Assembly (NCBI RefSeq): GCF_000716595.1
Contig: NZ_JNXC01000004.1
Span: 124,001 to 188,000, forward strand
Source: Saccharothrix sp. NRRL B-16314
Lineage (GTDB): Bacteria; Actinomycetota; Actinomycetes; Mycobacteriales; Pseudonocardiaceae
Length of the DNA: 64,000 nucleotides
Reading direction: 5' to 3'
Shown here piece after piece: positions 24,300 through 31,572 of this stretch (within the stretch, counting starts at the first letter, position 1; each line of letters starts with the position of its first letter). A model generated the notes under the pieces. The model was given only the letters and a program-made list of their open reading frames with translations, did not search any database and had not been told where the DNA came from. A program made the translations under genes and the position numbers.

Positions 24300-25093
24300 G
24301 ACGGTGGTCCGGTGGTGATGCGGTCGCGCACGCTGTCGACCGTGGTCTCCCAGTCCGACTCGATCCACCAGGTCGCGCCCGCGTCGGCCCACTCGCGCAC
24401 GTTCGTCGCCGTCCCCTCGGCGATCACGTCGTAGCCGTCCCACGGCAGCCCGAGCGACGTGCGCAGCTCCCGCGCCTCCACCACCACCGCCGCCAACTCC
24501 TCCGGGCTCGACGGTTCCCGCGCACCGTCGTCGGCGATCACGTTGGGCAACAACCCGTCCCACGACACCGCACGCCGCATCGACACCGAACGCCCGTGCG
24601 CGCCCACCACCCACACCGGCACGCGAGGCCTCTGCACGGGCGGTGGGGGCGGGAAGAAGTCGGTCTCCAGCACCTCGTAACGCTGCCCGCTGAACGAGAA
24701 CGGCTGCCCGCGCATCAGCCCGTCGTACACCGCCAGCCCTTCGTCCAGCAGCAACGCCCGTTCGGCCCGGCTCGTCTCACGCTCGAACGCCGTCCACCCC
24801 GGGTGCAGCGCGCCCAGCCCGACCGACAGCTGCACCCGCCCACCGGACAACCGGTCCAGCGTCGCCACCTTGGACGCCACGTCCCACGGCTTGAACCGGG
24901 CCAACGGCGTCAGCATGGTCCCCAGCCGCACGGACGACGTCCGCATGGCCGCCGCCGTCAACGCCACCCACGCGTCGACACCCCACACCGCCTCGGCCAG
25001 GAACACGCCGTCCCAGCCGCACTCCTCCGCCAGCTCCGCGCACGACGCCACCTCCGGCGCGTCGAAGAACGGCAACACGATCCCGCAACGCAT
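24293..25093 (-). CDS. LLM-class flavin-dependent oxidoreductase
   Basis: 266 aa TIM-barrel luciferase-like protein: MRCGIVLPFFDAPEVASCAE, WDGVFLAEAVWGVDAWVALT, LGTMLTPLARFKPWDVASKV, LDRLSGGRVQLSVGLGALHP and VPVWVVGAHG are the family blocks. It would use FMN or F420 to oxidise an unknown substrate. The start at 25093 gives the usual N-terminus; an in-frame ATG at 25111 would add six residues. The gene is 28 bases downstream of merR on the same strand and its final codons run into the 14-bp repeat block. Confidence 0.85.
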   Translation of the reverse strand: MRCGIVLPFFDAPEVASCAELAEECGWDGVFLAEAVWGVDAWVALTAAAMRTSSVRLGTMLTPLARFKPWDVASKVATLDRLSGGRVQLSVGLGALHPGWTAFERETSRAERALLLDEGLAVYDGLMRGQPFSFSGQRYEVLETDFFPPPPPVQRPRVPVWVVGAHGRSVSMRRAVSWDGLLPNVIADDGAREPSSPEELAAVVVEARELRTSLGLPWDGYDVIAEGTATNVREWADAGATWWIESDWETTVDSVRDRITTGPPST

Positions 25094-25121
25094 CACGGCA
25101 GCGTTCCACATCCCCGGCCGG

Positions 25122-25424
25122 TCAGCAGCAGCCGTCGGCCGGAGGGGTGTCGGTGAACGGGATCGGGCAGGACGGCGTGTGCGCGCACGTGATCAGGTCG
25201 TCGCAGCCGACGGCCACCGCGCTGCGCAACACGTCACGGCTCAGCACGGTGAGCGCTTCCGGCGGGTACAGCCGGTGACCGCCCAGCGTCCGGTCCGGGT
25301 CGGCCGGCAGCCCCCGGCGCTCGTAGTACCGCAGCGTCTGGTGGTTCACCCCGGCCGCTTCCGCCAGCTGACCGCTGCGCAGCGTGCTACTGCGCAACGT
25401 GCTACTGGGCAGCGGCCCGTTCAC
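25122..25424 (-). CDS. MerR-family regulator with apparent internal deletion
   Basis: 100 aa. Residues 17 to 60 are a normal MerR winged helix (SGQLAEAAGVNHQTLRYYER; TLGGHRLYPPEALTVL). The sequence then jumps to SRDVLRSAVAVGCDDLITCA and CPIPFTDTPPADGCC, which matches the extreme C-terminus of mercury/metal-type MerR proteins. The 40-50 residues that normally form the dimerisation helix are missing, without a frameshift. A 15-base direct repeat encodes SSTLRSSTLR at the N-terminus. The GTG overlaps the stop of the gene before it (GTGA). It may be non-functional or a heterodimer partner. Confidence 0.7.
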   Translation of the reverse strand: MNGPLPSSTLRSSTLRSGQLAEAAGVNHQTLRYYERRGLPADPDRTLGGHRLYPPEALTVLSRDVLRSAVAVGCDDLITCAHTPSCPIPFTDTPPADGCC

Positions 25425-25759
25425 GCCGACTCCTCGGGCACCAGCGCGTCGAGCACGTCCACGTGCGGCGCCGGAACGGTGACGTCCAGCCGCAACTCCC
25501 CCGCCGTGACGACGACCGCGAACGTGAAGAAGGAGCAGCACCCGGTCTCCCTGAACGCCAGCGACGCGGCCCGCGCCGCCACCTCCGGGGTCGGGTCGAG
25601 GGTGATCCGCAGGCACGTCGGGGCGATGCGCTCCGAGCCGCGCAGGGACGTCCTGAACAGTTCGTCGAACTCCGCCACCCGCAGCGGGCGTTCGGCCGTC
25701 GGCAGGGTGCACGACTGCGGCACCCACTCCGTCCGGGGTTCGAGCGCGTCTGTGCTCAT
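25421..25759 (-). CDS. Small conserved-type protein with GCC motif, co-transcribed with merR
   Basis: 112 aa with no membrane segment. FRETGCCSFFTFAVVVTAGE contains a vicinal cysteine pair, and another cysteine sits in WVPQSCTLP. Comparable small proteins accompany metal-responsive MerR genes in actinobacteria, so metal or thiol binding is a reasonable guess but unproven. The ATG at 25759 lies 6 bases after a MerR-type -10, implying a leaderless mRNA. The stop is coupled to merR through GTGA. Confidence 0.65.
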   Translation of the reverse strand: MSTDALEPRTEWVPQSCTLPTAERPLRVAEFDELFRTSLRGSERIAPTCLRITLDPTPEVAARAASLAFRETGCCSFFTFAVVVTAGELRLDVTVPAPHVDVLDALVPEESA

Positions 25760-25765
25760 GCGTCC

Positions 25766-25797
25766 ACGGTAAGCCCGTACGGGGGTACAGGATTCAA
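25766..25797 (-). promoter_or_regulatory. MerR-type promoter with 20-bp spacer and central dyad
   Basis: On the minus strand: -35 TTGAAT (25797-25792), a 20-base spacer and -10 TACCGT (25771-25766). Within the spacer CCTGTAC and GTACGGG form an imperfect dyad. An over-long spacer filled by a dyad is the hallmark of MerR-activated promoters. It drives the GCC-motif gene and merR. Confidence 0.65.
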
Positions 25798-25805
25798 GTG
25801 CGCGG

Positions 25806-26270
25806 CTAGAAGAGGGGCGTGAAGAGGCACTCGAAGCCGGACTTCAGCCCGGGCCGGTGGGTGGCGGCCATCCAGTACTCGCCTGGTCGCACGATGCCGC
25901 CGATGTAGGAGTTGATGTCCGAACCGGAGTTCGCACAGCCGACGCTGGTGTCGGGCGGGTTGTGCGGACCGATCAGCAGGCGCACCCGGGCGGTCCGGCC
26001 GCCGACGAAGTACACCGCCACGTACCCGAACGTCTTGGCCTGGTAGACGGTGTCGAGCGCGGCCTGGAAGCGCGGCTCCCCGATCCCCATCAGCCCCGAC
26101 CGCGCCTCCAGCGCACGCAGCGCGCCTTCCGCCCGTTCCGCCAGCTCGATCAGCCGTGCGTGTCGATCGCCGTCGTCCAGCAGGGTGCCCAGCAAGCCGG
26201 TCAGGCGCTCGACCCGGCCTTCCAGTTCCTGGACCCTGGCGTACAGCGCGTCATCCCTTGATCCGAACAC
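25806..26270 (-). CDS. Coiled-coil protein of unknown function
   Basis: 154 aa. Residues 1-70 are a heptad-rich helix (DDALYARVQELEGRVERLTG; IELAERAEGALRALEARSG). The C-terminal 80 residues look globular (AKTFGYVAVYFVGGRTARVR; VGCANSGSDINSYIGGIVRP). It has no signal peptide or membrane helix. The GTG at 26270 follows GGGGTGAGGAA and is preferred to an upstream in-frame start. It ends 8 bases before the MerR-type promoter and may be co-transcribed with the membrane protein gene upstream. Its family is not recognised. Confidence 0.65.
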   Translation of the reverse strand: MFGSRDDALYARVQELEGRVERLTGLLGTLLDDGDRHARLIELAERAEGALRALEARSGLMGIGEPRFQAALDTVYQAKTFGYVAVYFVGGRTARVRLLIGPHNPPDTSVGCANSGSDINSYIGGIVRPGEYWMAATHRPGLKSGFECLFTPLF

Positions 26271-26317
26271 TTCCTCACCCCTTCGCAGTGCCGATGACGC
26301 TAGGCGCCGCGAACCCC

Positions 26318-26932
26318 CTACCGGTCCCACCTTCGCGGAACGAGGCCGTCCGTCGGCGGTCCGGTCTGGTCCGGCAACCGCGGCTTCGGCGGCGGCCGGG
26401 ACGGGAGGGCCTGCAACGCCACGAGGAACGACAAACCGACGACGCCGGCGAGGAGCAGCGCGACGATCGAGATGTTCGCGGGCGCGGTGGCGAGGCCGGG
26501 CTCGATCACGCGGTTCCGATCCAGCACCAGTGCCACCCGATCGCCCACCTCGAAGGGATGCATGTCCTTGCGCTCCGTGATGGTGAACCGCTCGCCGTCG
26601 CAGTCGAACTCGTACGTCTGCGGCACTGCTCCCTTGTATTCGCGCGTGGCCGCGCGCTCGTCGACCAGGACGCAGTCGGCCGGCTCACCGGTCACGGCCA
26701 GCCACGCCGTCTGCGCGCTCACCACCGACACGATGGGCAACGCGAGGCCGACCAGCCCCGCGGCCATCCGCAAGCCGTCCTCCCGTCGCAGGTTCACCGT
26801 CGCCACCACCACCCCGGCCGCTCCCGCGAGCGCGAGCAGGGCCGCCCAGTTCCCGAGCACCGCCCCCGCGAAGCCGGTGGCGACTCCGCACAGCACGGAG
26901 AAGGCCGCAAGACCGATCCACCACGCCCTCAT
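26318..26932 (-). CDS. Membrane protein, DUF3592-like
   Basis: 204 aa with two N-terminal hydrophobic hairpins (WWIGLAAFSVLCGVATGFAG; WAALLALAGAAGVVVATVNL), a soluble domain (TYEFDCDGERFTITERKDMH; FEVGDRVALVLDRNRVIEPG) and a final membrane segment (ISIVALLLAGVVGLSFLVAL). The small beta domain between helices resembles DUF3592-type proteins. The function is unknown. It lies 100 bases downstream of the CHAT gene on the same strand and could be an accessory, although the spacing suggests a separate transcript. Confidence 0.65.
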   Translation of the reverse strand: MRAWWIGLAAFSVLCGVATGFAGAVLGNWAALLALAGAAGVVVATVNLRREDGLRMAAGLVGLALPIVSVVSAQTAWLAVTGEPADCVLVDERAATREYKGAVPQTYEFDCDGERFTITERKDMHPFEVGDRVALVLDRNRVIEPGLATAPANISIVALLLAGVVGLSFLVALQALPSRPPPKPRLPDQTGPPTDGLVPRRWDR

Positions 26933-27032
26933 CCCCAGACCCCCTCTTTCTCGTGCGAAGAGGACATTACGAGCAGAACAGGCAGAGCGGACGACGAATC
27001 CGTCAAGGAGGTTCCCGCTGTTCCTGGCGGTC

Positions 27033-28220
27033 TTACCTCCGCGGACCGGGCGCCCAGGTGGTGGTGAACGCGGCCCACACGAGCGGGGAGCAGGTGAGGT
27101 CGCCCGTTTCCTCCCAGCGGGTCGCGGCGGCGCGCTGCCAGTCGTTGAGCGCGGTCACCGGGTTCGCGGACCGGTGGGCGGCGTCGATCGCCACCACGGT
27201 CGGCGCCAGGACGGGACTCGACGGGAAGCCGGGGACGAGCCGGGACAGCCCTTCGTCGGTCGGCAACGTCCACCTGGTCGCGGTCACGTGCTCGGCGCCG
27301 CCGTGGACCATGGCCGTCACCAGCCCGGACGGTTCGGCGAAGCGGAGGTCGCCGCCGCTCTCGCACGCCACGAGCGCCACCCGGTTGGGAATCCGCCACG
27401 GCCGGACCGGACCGGGACGGTGCCCGAGCACGATGTCGGCGGCGGTCAGCGGGCGGTGCGCGCCCAGCGGAGCGGCACGGCCCTCGGTGTCCGCCGTGCA
27501 GGACAGGTGCAGCCGCGCGTCCAGGCCGTGACCGCCGGTGGTGACGTGGCCGACGTAGAGGAAGCGCGTGGCGGTGGCCAGCGCACCTTCGAGGTAGTCG
27601 CGGTCGAGGTCGTCGCGGCGCACCCCACCCGGCGTGAGCGCCAGGGCGGCCAGTTCCGGGGTGACCCGGCCGAGGACCGAACCCAGGCCGGACGCGTCGG
27701 CGAACCCGGGCACCTTGGGGTCCAGCACGCCCACGACCGTCCCCTGTGGATCGAAGGGGGTCACCCGACGGCCCGTGGCGTTGCCCACCGTCGCGGGCGG
27801 CAGCACGGAGACGTCGAGCTCGTGCACGGCCCGTAGACCCTCGTCCACGCGCAGCGCTTCCCACGGCACCAGCGCGGTCGACGGGGACGGTTGAACCCGC
27901 AGGTGCGGCCGGATTCCTTGTTCCAGCCACGAGTTCAGCTCGATCGCCAACGGCGTCGGGAACAACCCGCGGAACAGCCGCGTCGACAGGTCCAGTTCAC
28001 GCGCGTGGTCGACCAACGGCCCATGGGTCAGCGACCGCCGCAACGCCTGGTCGACGTTCTCCCCCGGCAACGGCGACGGCACCGCCGCCGCCCACTCGTC
28101 CAACAGCCCCTGCAAGTTCTCGCGCGGCACCAGTTGGACGCGTGGCCGGTCCGGTTCGTGCTCCCACCGCCACGACAGGTACAGGTCGCCCGCGTCGACC
28201 AGCTTCAGCTGCACGGTCAC
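27033..28220 (-). CDS. CHAT-domain (caspase-like) protease
   Basis: 395 aa. The N-terminal 110 residues are of unknown fold. The CHAT domain follows: PWEALRVDEG (119-128), the catalytic histidine in FLYVGHVTTGG (His225) and the nucleophile in VALVACESGGDL (Cys286), then GLVTAMVHGGAEHVTATRW. The His/Cys dyad is intact, so peptidase activity is plausible. CHAT proteases act as effectors in several bacterial conflict and stress systems, often with TPR partners. It is the last gene of a four-gene operon; its GTG overlaps the TPR stop (GTGA). Confidence 0.85.
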   Translation of the reverse strand: MTVQLKLVDAGDLYLSWRWEHEPDRPRVQLVPRENLQGLLDEWAAAVPSPLPGENVDQALRRSLTHGPLVDHARELDLSTRLFRGLFPTPLAIELNSWLEQGIRPHLRVQPSPSTALVPWEALRVDEGLRAVHELDVSVLPPATVGNATGRRVTPFDPQGTVVGVLDPKVPGFADASGLGSVLGRVTPELAALALTPGGVRRDDLDRDYLEGALATATRFLYVGHVTTGGHGLDARLHLSCTADTEGRAAPLGAHRPLTAADIVLGHRPGPVRPWRIPNRVALVACESGGDLRFAEPSGLVTAMVHGGAEHVTATRWTLPTDEGLSRLVPGFPSSPVLAPTVVAIDAAHRSANPVTALNDWQRAAATRWEETGDLTCSPLVWAAFTTTWAPGPRR

Positions 28221-30568
28221 CACGACGCCACCGCCCGTTCCGACCGCACCGGCACCCCGTACCGCTCTTCGGCCAGGTCGATCCAGGCGTCCAGCGCGGT
28301 CCGGACCTCCGGGTCGAGCCTGACCCTCGGCGGCAACTCGAACCCGCCCGCGGGGACGCTGCCACCGGTCACCAACCCCGAAGCGGCGTACGGAAGGTGC
28401 CCTTCCACGGCCGGTTCGGCAGTGAACGGATCGGCTGCCGGCGGTTCGGCTGCTGGTGGCTCGGGCAGCATCACCAACTCGCCGCGTTCCACCGACGTGC
28501 CCACGGCGTCCAGGGAAACGGCGTTGAGGGACACCGCGCCTGCGATGTGGTCGATGTACTCCGCCGCCAACGGGACGTCCTCGACCGCCCGGATGGCCAG
28601 GAACGCCGACCGGATCGCGGGGGCGGAGGCCAACGCCACCCAGCGCTCCCGCAGCGGCCCGTGCGGGAACCGCTGCCGCACCGCCTCCGACGCGAGTGCC
28701 GCGGGCAACGCCAAGTCCAGCGCGCGCAGCCCGATCGCCCGCCGCTCCTCGCCCGTTGCCGCCGCAGCCCGGCGCACCAGCGCGTCCGCGCGCCACCAGG
28801 TCATCCCCAGCACCACGTGCCACAGCCCGGCCGCCTCGCACGCCGCCGCTGCCCCGGCGTAACAGGACTCGGCCGCCGTGAACTCCCCCAACGTCTCGAA
28901 CGCCGCGCCCCGAATCTGCTGCACCGCCACCTGGCCGAGCGGCATCGCCGGACCGAGCAACGCGTCCGACCGGTCCAGGAGCACCAACGCCTCGTGCGAC
29001 CTACCCCGCAGCACCGCGACCGCCGCCCGGCCGCACAGGCACGCCGCGAGCCGGTGCGGGTCGTCGACCAGCAGGCCCTCCGCCTCCCCGTACAGCGCGT
29101 CGGCCCGGTCGGCATCGGACGCGAGATAAGCCAACCGCGCCAGGCTGAGCGTGGCGGTGGCCTCGCCGCCGACGTCACCCGTCGCGGCGCACAGGTCGCG
29201 GGCCAGGGTCAGGTGCTCGACGGCGTCGACGAGGTCTCCGGTGGAGCTCGCGACCTCCGCCAACGTCAGGTGGACGTTCGCGGCCGACGACGGCGCGGCG
29301 GCGTACGCGAGGTCCAACGCGAGTCGCGCCTCGGCAGCCGCTTCGGCGTACCAACCGCCGGAGACGAGCACGCGGGCCCGGGTGGACCGCACCGCCACCT
29401 CGAACAACTGCCAGCCCTCGACCTGCCCACCTTCGACATGCCCATCTTCGACCGACTGCCCGCGTTCGACCGCTGCCGACGCCGTCGCGGTCGCAGTCGC
29501 GGTCGCCAACACCTCGACCGCTTCGTCCAAGTCCGCCAACGCTTCGACCAGCCGCGTAAGAGCGTGGTACGACACCGCGCGGGACACCAACGCGTTCATC
29601 AGCACCGTCGACGTGCCGTACGCATCGCCGACCAGGTCCAGCACGATCCGCGCCGCATCAACCGCTTCAGTGCTCCACCGCAGCGCTTCGTCGTAGTCGG
29701 CGGACGCCCCGGCCAGGTTCCCGGCCACAGCCGCACGGCACACCAGCGCCTCGACATCAACACCCGCACCGGCACCGGCACCGGCACCGGAATCGGAATC
29801 AGCACCGGAATCGGCACCAGCACCGGCGGATCGCTGCGCAGAGGTCCCCGCCAGGGGGTCCCCTGATTTCATTATGCCGAAGGGGTCTGACAATTCCGTG
29901 GTCTCGCGGTATGCCGCCTCGAACGCCGCCCTCGCACCGGCCGCGTCACCCGCCGACGCCAGTAGTGCGCCCTCGGCGTTCAACTCGACGAACCGCAGCC
30001 ACCGCGGCCCTAGCTGCTGCTGCTGCCCTCGGTTATCGGCCAGCATCCGGTAGACCTGCGCGCGCTGCCCGTCACCCGCCTCCTCGGCCAGGATCGCCCG
30101 GTTGGTGTACACGTGCCCCAGGTACTCGGGCGCGTGCTCGGCCACGAGCCCGACCACGGCGTCGACTTCCTCTGCCGCCTCCGCGAGCCGACCGGCCATC
30201 ATCAGCAGCGCGACGCGCGTGTTGCGCAGCACCGCCTGCTCCGGCGGTCCGGCGTCGACCAGCGCGGCCTCCACGTCCCGCCACGCCTCATCCCACCGGC
30301 CGAGCCACGGCAGCAAGTCCGCCCGCGACGCGACGGCCGCGGCCCGGACCTCACCCTCTCCCACCGCGATCGCCTCGGTCAGCAGGTCCACCGCGTGCTG
30401 CCGGTCACCCGCGAAGTCGACCACGTGCGCCAGGTTCAGCAGGCACTGCGCACGGTCCTCGGCGGGCGCCACAGCGAGCGCCGCCTCAAGCGCGGCCCGC
30501 GCACCGACCACGTCACCGTCCGCCGCCAGCAGCACGCCCTCGTCGTTGAGGTCCGACCACTCGCTCAC
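28217..30568 (-). CDS. Large TPR-repeat protein paired with the CHAT protease
   Basis: 783 aa, mostly tetratricopeptide helices (NDEGVLLAADGDVVGARAAL; CLLNLAHVVDFAGDRQHAVD; VHLTLAEVASSTGDLVDAVE). A disordered Ala/Gly/Asp/Ser linker near residues 245-270 and a short Thr/Ala repeat near 350 interrupt the array. TPR proteins commonly scaffold or gate CHAT proteases, as partner or substrate. The extreme C-terminus (RLDPEVRTALDAWIDLAEER) is a separate helical tail. The GTG at 30568 and the stop at 28217 both overlap neighbouring genes by GTGA, so all four cassette proteins are translationally coupled. Confidence 0.82.
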   Translation of the reverse strand: MSEWSDLNDEGVLLAADGDVVGARAALEAALAVAPAEDRAQCLLNLAHVVDFAGDRQHAVDLLTEAIAVGEGEVRAAAVASRADLLPWLGRWDEAWRDVEAALVDAGPPEQAVLRNTRVALLMMAGRLAEAAEEVDAVVGLVAEHAPEYLGHVYTNRAILAEEAGDGQRAQVYRMLADNRGQQQQLGPRWLRFVELNAEGALLASAGDAAGARAAFEAAYRETTELSDPFGIMKSGDPLAGTSAQRSAGAGADSGADSDSGAGAGAGAGVDVEALVCRAAVAGNLAGASADYDEALRWSTEAVDAARIVLDLVGDAYGTSTVLMNALVSRAVSYHALTRLVEALADLDEAVEVLATATATATASAAVERGQSVEDGHVEGGQVEGWQLFEVAVRSTRARVLVSGGWYAEAAAEARLALDLAYAAAPSSAANVHLTLAEVASSTGDLVDAVEHLTLARDLCAATGDVGGEATATLSLARLAYLASDADRADALYGEAEGLLVDDPHRLAACLCGRAAVAVLRGRSHEALVLLDRSDALLGPAMPLGQVAVQQIRGAAFETLGEFTAAESCYAGAAAACEAAGLWHVVLGMTWWRADALVRRAAAATGEERRAIGLRALDLALPAALASEAVRQRFPHGPLRERWVALASAPAIRSAFLAIRAVEDVPLAAEYIDHIAGAVSLNAVSLDAVGTSVERGELVMLPEPPAAEPPAADPFTAEPAVEGHLPYAASGLVTGGSVPAGGFELPPRVRLDPEVRTALDAWIDLAEERYGVPVRSERAVASW
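29759..29830 (-). repeat. Hexanucleotide microsatellite in the TPR gene linker
   Basis: A run of GGCACC- and GGAATC-type hexamers encodes the Ala/Gly/Asp/Ser-rich linker of the TPR protein. Expansion or contraction by six bases keeps the frame and alters linker length. Confidence 0.75.
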
Positions 30569-31572
30569 CGCGCCGTCCGCTCGGTCGCCGTCGCACCGGG
30601 CGAACCGACCCGGGACCGCGCGTACTCGATGATCGCGGCACGTCGCGCCTCCGCGCCCGGCTCGGGCAAGGCGGGAACGGCGAAACCGGGCGCGTAGACG
30701 GTCACCACCCGCCGATCGGGCGGCAGCAACAACACCGCGGGAGGAACGGGCGCCGAGCCGGTGATCCGGCCCAACCCGTCGACCACGTCCAACGCCACGT
30801 CGACCTCGCCCATCCTGGCCGCCAACCGCCCCGGCCGCGGCCCGGCGGCGACGGACACGTCCAGCACCGTCGACCCCTGTCGCCGCACCACGGCCCACTC
30901 GGCCGGCGCGGCGGCGTCGACCACGCCCTGCGGCACCAACGCCCAGTCCACAGTGGACACACCGCTCAGCACGGTCACTCCACCCACCCCGTCTGCTCCA
31001 CCGGCGGCGAGCGCGAACTCCGACCGGTCAGGCACCGCCGCCGGCGCGAGCACCACCCCGTAGTCGTCGGCCAGCGCGGCGACCCGACCCGCCAACGCGG
31101 CCAACCCCGGATCGGAAGCCGCCACGTCGAGCGGCACCACCGACGCCAACGCCCGCTCCACCGCGTCCGGGTCGTCGAGCACGTGCTCCACAGTGGACAC
31201 CGCCACCGCACGTTCCGCGCCGAGCACACCGGAGTCCAACGCGGGCACACCGGCCACGGCGGAAGCAGGCCACCACGCCTCGGCCCAGTTCAGCTGCGCC
31301 ACGACCCGACAGGCGTCACGGACCTGCCAATCGCCCACGTCCGGCACGTCCACGTCGTCCGCGTCACCCAGGATCGCGTCGGCGGCGTCCCCGTAGACCT
31401 CCCACAGCCACTCGGCCGCCCGCACCGGGTCGTGCACCCGGGCGGCGGGCACCGCGCCACCACCCAGGACGTCCCAAGCCAGCACCGCCCCCGCTGCCTC
31501 CACCACCGCCGCGACCTCCGGTGACGCGGGCCAGTCGCCGACGACGACCTCGACCGAACGGGACACCTTCAC
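30565..31572 (-). CDS. Unknown protein, second gene of the CHAT cassette
   Basis: 335 aa, soluble. The N-terminal half is alpha/beta (VEVVVGDWPASPEVAAVVEA; RAAEWLWEVYGDAADAILGD). The C-terminal half is beta-rich (WAVVRRQGSTVLDVSVAAGP; PPAVLLLPPDRRVVTVYAPG). No catalytic motif or known domain is seen. It sits between the cassette's first gene and the TPR gene, with GTGA overlaps at both ends, so stoichiometric production with the TPR and CHAT proteins is likely. A role as sensor or adaptor is inference. Confidence 0.7.
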   Translation of the reverse strand: MKVSRSVEVVVGDWPASPEVAAVVEAAGAVLAWDVLGGGAVPAARVHDPVRAAEWLWEVYGDAADAILGDADDVDVPDVGDWQVRDACRVVAQLNWAEAWWPASAVAGVPALDSGVLGAERAVAVSTVEHVLDDPDAVERALASVVPLDVAASDPGLAALAGRVAALADDYGVVLAPAAVPDRSEFALAAGGADGVGGVTVLSGVSTVDWALVPQGVVDAAAPAEWAVVRRQGSTVLDVSVAAGPRPGRLAARMGEVDVALDVVDGLGRITGSAPVPPAVLLLPPDRRVVTVYAPGFAVPALPEPGAEARRAAIIEYARSRVGSPGATATERTAR

